From Oxalobacteraceae bacterium (GTDB taxonomy: Bacteria; Pseudomonadota; Gammaproteobacteria; Burkholderiales; Burkholderiaceae_D): a stretch of 55,558 bases of DNA. The notes beneath the pieces are model-generated. The model did not search any database and was not told the DNA's origin. It was given only the letters and a program-made list of their open reading frames with translations. Position numbers and translations under genes: made by a program. Location: the NCBI GenBank assembly GCA_027490725.1, contig JAIXXN010000049.1:1-55558 (forward strand), read 5' to 3'. Of the stretch, positions 41,179 through 49,594 are shown piece after piece. Position 1 is the first letter of the stretch; the number at the start of each line of letters is the position of its first letter.

Positions 41179-41850
41179 ATGGTGGCCAGCGCACTCCGCA
41201 CCGTACGGCACCAGCTGGTCTGGCTCCATGACGCCGGCTGGCAGGCCGCCATTGCGGCCGCGCCAGCCGATCATCAGGCGGCACTCAGCGACTGGCAGGC
41301 GCGCAAAGCACCACTGGTGGTAAGGCGTCACGAGCCAGGGGCACGCAACGACGAGCTGTGTCTTGGTCTGCCCTTGCCACCCGATCCGGTGAGCGGCAAC
41401 AAGCTGCGCATCGCCCTGAAGGTTAAACGCCAGCAGATCGAAGGGATCAAACCTGCTTTGCCGCTGCATCTGGCGCTCGCCGTGGAAGCCCCGTGGCGGA
41501 CTACCCTGATCGCACTGCAGCAGGCAGGTCAAAGCTTGAATTTGCAGGTGTATGGCTCGCTGGCCATGCAAGCCATGACCGGCCTGCCCTACCTGACGGC
41601 CAGCTCGGACATCGATTTGCTCTACCATCCGCAGCGCGTCACGCAACTCCAGCAAGCTCTCGCGCTGCTGGGCGAGTATGCCGGACGCTTGCCACTGGAT
41701 GGCGAAATCGTCTTCCCCGGTGATCAGGCGGTAGCATGGAAGGAATGGCGCCAGGCACTGGCACATCCCGCCAAAGTGCTGGTGAAAAGCAGCCACGCAG
41801 TGCATCTGTGCGAGCCTGCCGCCCTACTGGCCACGCTGGAGCAAACCTGA
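41179..41850 (+). CDS. mdcG: Phosphoribosyl-dephospho-CoA transferase (holo-ACP synthase) MdcG
   Basis: MdcG transfers the 2'-(5''-phosphoribosyl)-3'-dephospho-CoA group to the serine of MdcC. The 223-residue protein has the nucleotidyltransferase-like GSLAMQAMTGLPYLTASSDIDLLYHP segment, with a D-x-D metal pair in SDIDLL, and an early RRHEPGARNDELCLGLPLPPDP block. It works after MdcB in cofactor maturation. The stop and the mdcB start share one base (TGATG). Confidence 0.9.
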   Translation: MVASALRTVRHQLVWLHDAGWQAAIAAAPADHQAALSDWQARKAPLVVRRHEPGARNDELCLGLPLPPDPVSGNKLRIALKVKRQQIEGIKPALPLHLALAVEAPWRTTLIALQQAGQSLNLQVYGSLAMQAMTGLPYLTASSDIDLLYHPQRVTQLQQALALLGEYAGRLPLDGEIVFPGDQAVAWKEWRQALAHPAKVLVKSSHAVHLCEPAALLATLEQT

Positions 41851-42833
41851 TGGCACATCTGGCGACGCGACCAGCGGGTATTCTGGCAGCTTGCCTGACA
41901 CAGGGCAGCCTGCTGGCACCGATTTTTTCACCGGCAGTACTGGAGCAGCAGCGTGCCAGACGCTACGCCGCTGCGGTCGCCAGACTGGCGGTGCGCAGCC
42001 TTTACCACGAACTGAGTCTATACCCGAAACCGGGGCTGGTTTCGCTGGTCGACAACGGCAGCCATGACGATATGGATGCACAGACCTTTGTGCGCAGCCT
42101 GTTCTCGCTGCGTCACTACTTCCGCAATATCTGTCTGGCAGGCTGGGAGAATGCGCCGTTTGCGCGCCTGCGCCAGCTCGGTATCGAGGCCGAAGCGCTG
42201 ATGCTGCGTGCCACGCGCGGCATCAACACCCATCGCGGCGCCATCTTCAGTCTGGGCCTGCTGTGTGCCAGCGCCGGACGCGCGCGCGCCCAGCACATGG
42301 CCACCACGCCGGCCAGTCTGCGCACCGTCCTGCTGATTCGCTGGGGTGCCGAACTGGCCATGCATGCCGCGGTGAAGCCACTCGAGCAGCCTGCCAGCAA
42401 TGGCTTGCAGGTCGCGGCACGCTACGCCGTCAGCGGCGCCCGCGAAGAAGGTGCACTGGGATTGCCTTCCGTGTTCGAGATCGGCGTACCGGCGCTGCTG
42501 GCTGCTAGCGCACGCGGCGCCAGTCTGCGCTGCGCACGCATCGACACCCTCTACGCACTGATGGCACAGGTCAGCGACAGCAACGTGTATCACCGCGCCG
42601 GTGCGGAAGGTGCCCAATTCGTGCGTCAGCATGCACGCCACTTCCTGGCACTGGGCGGCACCAGCCATCCACGCTGGCATGCGCTGGCACTGGCCGGTCA
42701 TGCCAGTTTTGTCGGCTTGCGGCTGTCACCGGGCGGTGCTGCCGATCTGCTGGCCGCCAGCTGTCTGGTGCAGGCACTGGCCGAACTACCGGCCGCCACG
42801 CCGCGCCCACAGAAGTTGCTGGCCTATGAGTAG
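41850..42833 (+). CDS. mdcB: Triphosphoribosyl-dephospho-CoA synthase MdcB
   Basis: MdcB (CitG family) makes the prosthetic-group precursor from dephospho-CoA and ATP. The 327-residue protein shows ELSLYPKPGLVSLVDNGSHDDMDAQTFVRSLFSLRHYF, ATRGINTHRGAIFSLGLLCASAGRA and TLYALMAQVSDSNVYHRAGAEGAQFVR, the CitG-type Lys/Asp/His motif series. In many species mdcB follows mdcA; here it lies between mdcG and mdcH. An N-terminal extension of about 30 residues is weakly conserved, so a later start is possible. Confidence 0.93.
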   Translation: MAHLATRPAGILAACLTQGSLLAPIFSPAVLEQQRARRYAAAVARLAVRSLYHELSLYPKPGLVSLVDNGSHDDMDAQTFVRSLFSLRHYFRNICLAGWENAPFARLRQLGIEAEALMLRATRGINTHRGAIFSLGLLCASAGRARAQHMATTPASLRTVLLIRWGAELAMHAAVKPLEQPASNGLQVAARYAVSGAREEGALGLPSVFEIGVPALLAASARGASLRCARIDTLYALMAQVSDSNVYHRAGAEGAQFVRQHARHFLALGGTSHPRWHALALAGHASFVGLRLSPGGAADLLAASCLVQALAELPAATPRPQKLLAYE

Positions 42834-43746
42834 TCAGGCACGCTTACTGCTGCTGTGCCCCGGTCAGGGCGGCCAGCATGCCGGCATGTTCGATCTGGCA
42901 CACAGCAGTGCACCTGCGGCGGCGTTGCTGGAGCGCCTGTCACTGACACCGGACGCGCAGCAGGACAGCTACGCCAACCGCCACGCCCAGCCACTGATCG
43001 TCGCCGCCACGCTGGCGATGTGGACCGCGCTGCGCGAACACATGCCAGCGCCGGCCCTGATTGCCGGTTATTCCATCGGCGAGCTGGCGGCCTACGGGGT
43101 GGCCGGCGCTTACAGTGCCGAGACGGCGGTCGCGCTGGCAGTCCAGCGCGCCGCGATGATGGATGAGGCCGCCAGCGCGATGCCGGACCAGACACTACTG
43201 GCCATTTCCGGCATGGCACTACGCCGCGTACTGCCGCTCCTGCCGCAATACAACTATGCGATCGCCATCGAAACGGGCGAGGACAGCTGCATCGCCGGCG
43301 GCCCGGCCAGCCACATTGACGCGCTCGCGCAGACGCTGATGGCGCAAGGTGGCCGCAGCACCCGGCTACCGGTTGCGGTGGCCTCGCACACCCACTGGAT
43401 GCAGACGGCCGTCGCACCGTTCGCGGCACTCCTCGAACGCACGCCCTTCCTGCCCATGCAGGCGCCAGTACTGTCCGGCATCAGCGCAATCACGGTGCGC
43501 GACCAGCGCAGCGCCGTGGAGCAACTGTCGCGCCAACTGGCCGAAACCATTCACTGGTCGGCCTGCATGGATGCCGCGGCCGAAGCGGGCATCAGTTATG
43601 CGCTGGAACTGGGACCCGGATCGGCGCTGTCCCGCATGCTGCAACAGCGCCACCCGCACATCCGCAGCCGATCCGTGGCCGATTTCCGCACGCTGGACGG
43701 CATTCTCGACTGGCTAGACCGCGCCAGCAGCAGTGCCGGTCACTGA
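42826..43746 (+). CDS. mdcH: Malonyl-CoA:ACP transacylase of malonate decarboxylase (epsilon subunit)
   Basis: MdcH loads malonyl on the ACP and so primes the decarboxylase cycle. The 306-residue FabD-like protein starts within the mdcB end (8-base overlap). It has the LCPGQGGQ loop (11-17), the nucleophile Ser83 in GYSIGEL, and the His in VASHTHWM, plus ELGPGSALSRML near the C-terminus. It ends the operon, about 40 bases before the stop of a convergent gene. Confidence 0.93.
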   Translation: MSSQARLLLLCPGQGGQHAGMFDLAHSSAPAAALLERLSLTPDAQQDSYANRHAQPLIVAATLAMWTALREHMPAPALIAGYSIGELAAYGVAGAYSAETAVALAVQRAAMMDEAASAMPDQTLLAISGMALRRVLPLLPQYNYAIAIETGEDSCIAGGPASHIDALAQTLMAQGGRSTRLPVAVASHTHWMQTAVAPFAALLERTPFLPMQAPVLSGISAITVRDQRSAVEQLSRQLAETIHWSACMDAAAEAGISYALELGPGSALSRMLQQRHPHIRSRSVADFRTLDGILDWLDRASSSAGH

Positions 43747-43788
43747 GCAGAGCACCGCGCACGCCTGTGTCAGGATAGTTGTCGTGTC

Positions 43789-45852
43789 CTACGCCATCGT
43801 CGTACCGTCATAAAAACAAATTTGATTTCGCCCGGCTGCTTTGGCTTGATACATCGCTGTGTCAGCCCACTTTAGAATGTCGTCCTCGTTCGCGTCATGG
43901 CGGCTGAGTAACGCGACACCAATACTCACCGTGCAGTGATGTTCGACGGTGGTCTCGGCATCACTTTTGTAGGCGAATGTTAAAGAATAGGCCTGCGCTA
44001 AGGAACTACGGATTTTCTCCGCAATATGTTTTGCCTGCGCTTGAGCGTCAGTTCTCTCCGCCATCAGATCGCCGACCAGCACGACAAACTCATCGCCACC
44101 GAAGCGAGCCACCGTGTCAGTCTCGCGTACACAATTTTTCAATCGATTTGCGACCTCAAGCAGCAGCATGTCACCTACCGCATGCCCATATTTGTCGTTG
44201 AGCGGCTTAAAGTTATCGAGATCAAGGAACATCAGTCCACTATAGCAAGCACTACGCTTGCTAACTGCCATCATCTGACTCAGGCGATCATTGAGCAGGC
44301 GGCGATTGGGTAGTTTGGTGAGATTGTCATAGAAGGCATATTGACGGACTTGATCCTCTATCTGTTTACGCTCAGTGATGTTACGTGCCACACCGAGAAT
44401 GCCAATAAGCTCATTGGCTGAATTTTTCATACCACTGGTAGTGACTTCGGTCCAGACGGTTGATCCGTCTTTGCAAGGCTGTTCTAGTTCACCGCGAAAC
44501 TCAACAAAGGCTTGGCCCATCGCCATTGCTGCGATGGGCTCACTCAGTGCTTTTTCCGCAATCGGTATTGATGTGGCGGTAAATACTTGCGCCAGTGACT
44601 GTTGCATGACCTCGTCACTGGTGTAGCCCCTGAGTTTTTCAACTGATGGGCTGACATAAGTGAATCGGCCATCGAGACTCATCATCCAAATGACGTCAGT
44701 AGCGTTATCAGCCAACAATCGATGCCGTTCCTCGCTGACTAGCAGCAGCTCATGATCCTTTTTGCTCGCGACCAGCGCCTGGCTGAGGCGCCGGTTGATG
44801 CGATGAATGTAGAAGGTCACGCCACTGACGATAGCCAACAACAAGCAGCCGATGTAGAGCCATGTCAAATCACGCTTTACTTTTACATTGTAGATAAATC
44901 CATCGAGCGAAGAGTTTTTGGCCAGCAAGCCGAGATCAGCATACGTGTCGGCAATATGGCGCCAACGGCCAGGATTCATGTAACCAATCTCGATTAAATC
45001 GGTGCGCAAAAGTGCGGCCATTTGCTTAGCTTCAAACAAATAAAACTCGCGCTCATGCTGCTGCGAGTATTTGGCCACAATCAAATCCGCAATTTCTTCT
45101 GGGTGCGCCATCGCGTATTGCCAGCCGCGTAAGCTGGCAGCACGCAAAGCCTCAACCCGCGCGGGGTTATCCCGTATTTCTTGTTCAGTGGTGAATAGGT
45201 TGTCCCCGTAAAAATCGATGCCGACAGAACGCGGCGTGTAGGCGTGATAAGCGATCTTCGCACGATCCAGAAGATAGGGTTCATTTGTCACGTAGGCGGA
45301 CATAGCATCCACCTTGCCGTCGATCAAATCCTGCGGCTTGAAGCTATGCTCGATCTGGGTGATGCTCTCTAGTGGTATGCCCTCTTGCTTGAGATAGGCC
45401 AACAACTCGCCTGATTGCGGTTCGATCATCAGGCGTTTGCCAGTCACGTCGTGAATTGCTTGGACAGCCCCCTGTTGGCGAGCAATCAGGACGACAGGCG
45501 AGTGCTGAAAAATCGCGGCCAAAACCACCACGGGCTGACCAGAATTTCGCGCTAAGAGCAGGCTACTGTTACCCACCCCGTACTGCGCCTTGCCGCCAAG
45601 TACAATTTTTAGTGGGTCTTCGCCCGGAGAGGCTTCATGTATTAGGACATCCAACCCTGCTTCACGGTAGTAACCCTTTTCTTTCGCTGCGTAGTAGCCA
45701 GCAAACTGAAAAGCATGGCTCCATTTGAGTTGCAGTGTTACCGCGTCCAGCGCATGTGCATACGGTGACCAACTCCCCCCCCAAACCAGGATTGCTGGTA
45801 GAGCGAACCGAAGAAAGAGGCGGAATCCAGCGGGCGAAAAAAACATCACCAT
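43789..45852 (-). CDS. NMT1-like periplasmic-binding, PAS and GGDEF sensor (diguanylate cyclase)
   Basis: This 687-residue protein has a signal/anchor segment (about 7-34), a periplasmic NMT1/THI5-like binding domain (about 36-320: VTLQLKWSHAFQFAGYYAAKEKGYYREAGLDV), a transmembrane helix (about 333-350), a PAS domain with PAC (about 375-500) and a GGDEF domain. The active-site GGDEF is at 585-589 and an RETD inhibitory site lies five residues before it, so c-di-GMP synthesis with product inhibition is expected. There is no EAL domain. The periplasmic domain resembles pyrimidine- and thiamine-precursor binders, so the ligand may be a small heterocycle. Codon and base usage appear less GC-rich than in the mdc genes. 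Confidence 0.9.
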   Translation of the reverse strand: MVMFFSPAGFRLFLRFALPAILVWGGSWSPYAHALDAVTLQLKWSHAFQFAGYYAAKEKGYYREAGLDVLIHEASPGEDPLKIVLGGKAQYGVGNSSLLLARNSGQPVVVLAAIFQHSPVVLIARQQGAVQAIHDVTGKRLMIEPQSGELLAYLKQEGIPLESITQIEHSFKPQDLIDGKVDAMSAYVTNEPYLLDRAKIAYHAYTPRSVGIDFYGDNLFTTEQEIRDNPARVEALRAASLRGWQYAMAHPEEIADLIVAKYSQQHEREFYLFEAKQMAALLRTDLIEIGYMNPGRWRHIADTYADLGLLAKNSSLDGFIYNVKVKRDLTWLYIGCLLLAIVSGVTFYIHRINRRLSQALVASKKDHELLLVSEERHRLLADNATDVIWMMSLDGRFTYVSPSVEKLRGYTSDEVMQQSLAQVFTATSIPIAEKALSEPIAAMAMGQAFVEFRGELEQPCKDGSTVWTEVTTSGMKNSANELIGILGVARNITERKQIEDQVRQYAFYDNLTKLPNRRLLNDRLSQMMAVSKRSACYSGLMFLDLDNFKPLNDKYGHAVGDMLLLEVANRLKNCVRETDTVARFGGDEFVVLVGDLMAERTDAQAQAKHIAEKIRSSLAQAYSLTFAYKSDAETTVEHHCTVSIGVALLSRHDANEDDILKWADTAMYQAKAAGRNQICFYDGTTMA

Positions 45853-46528
45853 ATTTTAGTCTTATTCATGGTGAGGTTTAATAATTTGATCCGTGGCTGT
45901 TGGCGCTGACGCCAAATTGAACCATATGTGTTTCGATACATTTTTTGTCCATTGACGACATTCTCTGCCCTCTCCCCTTCAGGATAGCGGCCATTTTCAG
46001 TCGCAATTTATTCAATAAGTCATTGAATGTCCTTGCCACTAAGGGTGCAGGCCGGCACGAGACTCCCCTCGAAAAAGCATGCCTCAGTTCCTTACGCCAA
46101 GTCTACAATACGACGCAGCGTAACTTGCCTCCATACATCAAAAATACGCAAAGTTAGCGCACCGGCTGTGGGGTTTATTTCCTCGAAGTGTATGGGCTGC
46201 GAGGTACAGCATGACGCGGACAGCGTAATCAGAGAATTGTGTCAGGTGCAAAGTGACTTCCAATTAAAGATGCATTTAGTTTGCATGTTATGAAAATATT
46301 CGATAAACTAGCATTCAAGATACATGATTTAGCGAGATTGGGTAGCGTTCGTCAGGCACATGAGCTCCTTCTGGTGTCCTGCCCTGACCGATTTGTTCGT
46401 CTGCAATGCAACCCGGATTGCCAGAAAATTGCAATTCGAGCTGTTTGAATCCAATCCAGATTGATAGGGCATCGCCCTGTAAAAGTTACAACCTCACGCA
46501 AAACATTAACCACCAATACGGATCTACC
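45853..46528. other. Intergenic region between the GGDEF sensor and the oxidase gene
   Basis: These 676 bases are AT-richer than the flanks and contain no convincing gene. Visible items are a TTGGCG-CTGA-CGCCAA hairpin at 45900-45915 and the NsrR-like site at 46267-46289. A second single half-site AAGATACAT lies at 46317-46325. Short open frames in it lack ribosome sites and protein-like composition. Confidence 0.55.
46267..46289 (+). promoter_or_regulatory. NsrR-like operator upstream of the alternative oxidase gene
   Basis: The left half AAGATGCATTT matches the NsrR half-site AAGATGYATTT completely. After one base, GTTTGCATGTT is an imperfect reverse copy (AACATGCAAAC read back; 7 of 11 agree). 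The 11-1-11 layout equals that of enterobacterial NsrR sites. It lies 240 bases before the oxidase start. The match of enterobacterial and beta-proteobacterial motifs is assumed. Confidence 0.5.
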
Positions 46529-47491
46529 ATGTCTTTTTCTACTCCCCCCATTAATCTGTCCGTCCACCATGCCCCCAGTGACGCACCTGACCGCTTTGCA
46601 CTGGCTATCACCAAACTATTGCGTTGGTGTGCAGATACATTCTTCGCCAAGCGCTATGGACACCGCGCCATCGTTCTGGAGACCGTGGCCGCCGTCCCAG
46701 GCATGGTCGGCGCCACCCTCACCCATCTGCGTTGCTTGCGACGGATGGAGAACGACAATGGCTGGATCCGCACTTTGATGGAAGAGGCCGAAAACGAACG
46801 CATGCACTTGATGACCTTCATCGAGGTGGCACAACCCAGCTGGTTTGAACGCTTCGTGATCCTGACGGTGCAATGGGCTTTTTACCTGGGCTTTTCACTG
46901 CTTTACCTTATCAGCCCCCGCACAGCACATCGTCTGGTCGGCTACTTTGAGGAGGAGGCTGTGGTCAGCTACACGCTCTATCTTGAGGAAATTGATGCGG
47001 GACGGGTTGACAATATCCCGGCACCGGCGATAGCCCGCCAGTACTGGGGCTTGCCAAAGTCAGCCACCTTGCGTGACGTCGTGCTGGCTGTCCGCGCTGA
47101 TGAAGCCCATCACCGTGACGTGAACCACGGTCTGGCGGCAGAGCTTGGCGGTGCAAGTCCTGTAGGGAACCATTCTCCCTATCCTTGGCATGCCAGTACG
47201 ACAGAAATTTCTCCCAAGGGGCAGGGACCTTACCGCGTGACAGCGGACTTCACCCATGACACATTGCCAGCGGCGCTGCAGAAAAAGCACAACACCGCCA
47301 AAGACGTATGGGGCGTGATCCGAGTCAAGGAAGGCAGCCTCCGGCTGACTCACCTAGCCACCGGTAACGTTGAGCTTCTCGATGCGCAAACGCCAGGCTA
47401 TGTCGCGCCCCTATCCCCACATTTTGTGGAGCCGGTAGGCACCGTTAAGGTCTGCATCGAGTTCTATGACCATGACCCCAGCAATCAATAA
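46529..47491 (+). CDS. aox: Alternative oxidase fused to a DUF1971 (YeaR/TehB-like) domain
   Basis: The 320-residue protein starts at [10 protein letters not shown]. Residues about 40-205 are a full alternative oxidase: [11 protein letters not shown] (Glu51), [11 protein letters not shown] (Glu90, His93), [10 protein letters not shown] (Glu141-143) and [12 protein letters not shown] (Glu192, His195) supply the diiron ligands. The membrane-binding helices lie about 105-140. AOX oxidises ubiquinol with oxygen without pumping protons and resists NO and cyanide. Residues about 235-315 add a cupin-like DUF1971 domain ([36 protein letters not shown]), the fold of NsrR-controlled YeaR and the TehB N-terminus. 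Hmp follows 41 bases downstream. I know of no described AOX-DUF1971 fusion. Confidence 0.9.
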   Translation: MSFSTPPINLSVHHAPSDAPDRFALAITKLLRWCADTFFAKRYGHRAIVLETVAAVPGMVGATLTHLRCLRRMENDNGWIRTLMEEAENERMHLMTFIEVAQPSWFERFVILTVQWAFYLGFSLLYLISPRTAHRLVGYFEEEAVVSYTLYLEEIDAGRVDNIPAPAIARQYWGLPKSATLRDVVLAVRADEAHHRDVNHGLAAELGGASPVGNHSPYPWHASTTEISPKGQGPYRVTADFTHDTLPAALQKKHNTAKDVWGVIRVKEGSLRLTHLATGNVELLDAQTPGYVAPLSPHFVEPVGTVKVCIEFYDHDPSNQ

Positions 47492-47532
47492 GCCCACCAA
47501 CACATTTTGTATTTCACTCTGAAAGTAAGAAT

Positions 47533-48702
47533 ATGCTGAGCACCGAACACACCGCCACCATCAAAGCTACCGTCCCGCTCCTTGAAGCTGGTGGCGAGGC
47601 ACTGACTACCCATTTCTATAAAATCATGTTGAGCGAGTACCCCGAGGCTCGCCCGCTGTTCAACCAGGCGCACCAGCAGCAAGGAACCCAGCCCCGCGCG
47701 CTGGCCAATGCGGTGTTGCAATACGCACGTCATATCGACAACTTGGGCGCTCTGGGCAAACTGCCCGCACAGATCATTCAAAAGCACGTTTCGCTGCAAA
47801 TCTTGCCGGAGCACTACCCCATGGTGGGTACTTGTTTGCTGCGCGCCATCCGTGAAGTGCTGGGCGAGGCCATCGCCACAGACGCAGTGATTGAGGCATG
47901 GGGCGCCGCCTACTGGCAACTCGCCGACATCCTGATCGGCGCGGAAGGCGCGCAATACGCTCAGATTGCCGCTGCGCCAGGCGGATGGAAAGGTGCGCGC
48001 CAGTTTTCAGTGATTGAAAAGAAGGTGGAAAGCACAGAGATCACCACCTTCGTGCTCGCCCCGGTCGATGGTGGTGCGGTGCTGAACTACCAGCCTGGCC
48101 AGTACCTTGGCCTCAAGCTCGTGATCAATAGCCAGGAAGTACGTCGCAACTACTCGCTCTCTCAAAAGGCGGATGGCCGCACGCTGCGGATCAGCGTCAA
48201 ACGCGAGCCCAGTGGTATCGCCTCAAATTACCTGCATGATCAAGTCGAGATAAACGCTGTGCTCGATGTCTTTCCACCTGCTGGCGAATTTGTGCTCCAG
48301 GCAGGCACAGCACCGTTGGCTCTGATTAGTGGCGGCGTTGGCATCACCCCCACACTCGCCATGGCAGAAACTGCGTTAGAACAAGGCGGGCGGGACGTCG
48401 TGTTTATTCACTATGCCCGCAAGCCCGAAGTGCAGGCATTCCAAGAAACGCTCAACGCTTGGGCGCGTAAGTACCCTCGTTTCAAGCTTTATCTGGCGTA
48501 TGAGGAAGGCGCAGCTGAAGGCACCCCTTCAGGTCGTCCAAGCCCGGTGCATATTCAGGAATGGGTGCCTGCGGACGCTGATGCCTATTTCCTCGGCCCC
48601 AAGCCCTTCATGCAGTGCATCAACCGAGCATTAGCTGACCACGGCTTCCCCCCTGAGCGCCGCCACTTTGAGTTCTTCGGCCCAACCGAGGCTCTGAACT
48701 AA
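47533..48702 (+). CDS. hmp: Flavohaemoglobin, nitric oxide dioxygenase
   Basis: This 389-residue protein has the full three-domain structure. The globin domain (1-140) carries distal Tyr29 and Gln53, and proximal His85 in IIQKHVSLQI. An FAD-binding domain follows (about 150-255: QPGQYLGLKLV; RRNYSLS), and an NAD(P)H domain (about 265-389: LISGGVGITPTLAMAE; FLGPKPFMQ; FEFFGPTEAL at the end). It converts NO and O2 to nitrate using NADH. It sits second in the oxidase run and is a classic NsrR target. Confidence 0.97.
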   Translation: MLSTEHTATIKATVPLLEAGGEALTTHFYKIMLSEYPEARPLFNQAHQQQGTQPRALANAVLQYARHIDNLGALGKLPAQIIQKHVSLQILPEHYPMVGTCLLRAIREVLGEAIATDAVIEAWGAAYWQLADILIGAEGAQYAQIAAAPGGWKGARQFSVIEKKVESTEITTFVLAPVDGGAVLNYQPGQYLGLKLVINSQEVRRNYSLSQKADGRTLRISVKREPSGIASNYLHDQVEINAVLDVFPPAGEFVLQAGTAPLALISGGVGITPTLAMAETALEQGGRDVVFIHYARKPEVQAFQETLNAWARKYPRFKLYLAYEEGAAEGTPSGRPSPVHIQEWVPADADAYFLGPKPFMQCINRALADHGFPPERRHFEFFGPTEALN

Positions 48703-48734
48703 ATGCAACCCACTTAACCTTATATGGAACATCT

Positions 48735-48983
48735 ATGAGCGACCTGTGGCTTCCCACTCTGATCACCGCAACTCCGCAAGATGGTTTTGCGCTGGCCATC
48801 ACCTTGAGCCGACGTGGCGTCAAGACAACCCAACCCGATACCGAGATACTGAAGCGATTGCGCCCGGACTATGCAAATGATGCCAATGGGCTGACCGCAG
48901 CGTCCCAGGTCATTGCTATCAACTTCCAGACAGTCGCTGCAGCGAACCAGTATTGGAGACATCTCGACCAAGCAGCAGATTGA
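48735..48983 (+). CDS. Small protein of unknown function in the NO cluster
   Basis: The 82-residue frame begins MSDLWLPTLITATPQ, with GGA upstream, 32 bases after hmp in the same orientation. It has no cysteine, no signal peptide and no transmembrane helix. The composition is protein-like, with a RLRPDYANDANGL segment and a C-terminal helix with QTVAAANQYWRHLDQA. I do not recognise the family. Position argues for a role beside Hmp and the truncated haemoglobin, but nothing in the residues shows which. Confidence 0.6.
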   Translation: MSDLWLPTLITATPQDGFALAITLSRRGVKTTQPDTEILKRLRPDYANDANGLTAASQVIAINFQTVAAANQYWRHLDQAAD

Positions 48984-49107
48984 ACTTTCTTCGTTCAGAC
49001 TTGCCCAAAGAGCGCGAGTCATCACGTGAGCGCCGGACACGCGCCCCAATAGATTGGATCGCGTGTCACACCAAATCTTTGACCATCACTGACCAACATT
49101 ACAACCG

Positions 49108-49512
49108 ATGACCTATCAGGAACTGAACACCGCATCGATCACTGCACTCGTTCATGATTTTTATGGCGATATACGCGCAGACCCAGAGCTTTTCCCTGTC
49201 TTCAACGCGGCAATTGGCGCCAACTGGGATCCACACTTGAACCGCATGGTCGATTTTTGGTCGACCATCATGCTCGGAACGAAGAGCTTTCAAGGAAACG
49301 TATATGGCAAACACATGCTCTTATCCGGAATTCGAAGAGAACATTTCGTTCGATGGCTTTCACTATTTGAAGCCACCAGCAACCGTCTTTTTTGCAAGGA
49401 GATCGCCAGAGAATTCCAGATCACGGCAGAACGAATCGCGAACTCGCTGCAGTATGGTTTCTTTGGCTTCACAGTTACGTCCGATGAGGGCGCTATGACT
49501 TATCGCGCTTAA
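49108..49512 (+). CDS. Group III truncated haemoglobin
   Basis: The 134-residue globin begins MTYQELNTASITALVHDFYG with Tyr19 (B10-like). Further marks are FNAAIGANWDPHLNRMVDFWSTIMLGTKSFQGN (His43 E-helix region, Trp51) and REHFVRWLSLFEATSNRLF, where His79 is the likely proximal ligand. The spacing fits the group III (P-type) truncated haemoglobins, such as Ctb of Campylobacter, which are induced by NO. Exact heme-ligand assignment is by pattern only. It follows the unknown small gene by 124 bases. Confidence 0.85.
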   Translation: MTYQELNTASITALVHDFYGDIRADPELFPVFNAAIGANWDPHLNRMVDFWSTIMLGTKSFQGNVYGKHMLLSGIRREHFVRWLSLFEATSNRLFCKEIAREFQITAERIANSLQYGFFGFTVTSDEGAMTYRA

Positions 49513-49594
49513 ACGCTTGCACTGCGCCGCTACGATCAAGCGGTGCTAGCTCTCACTTGTCCAATCAACGTAGTGATTTTTGAAGGGAAATGCT

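Noticed and set aside
42018..42701. Minus-strand frame opposite mdcB
   Set aside because: No family resemblance; mdcB motifs occupy the region on the other strand.
46027..46293. 88-codon plus-strand frame upstream of the oxidase
   Set aside because: No ribosome site, unlikely composition, and it overlaps the NsrR-like operator.
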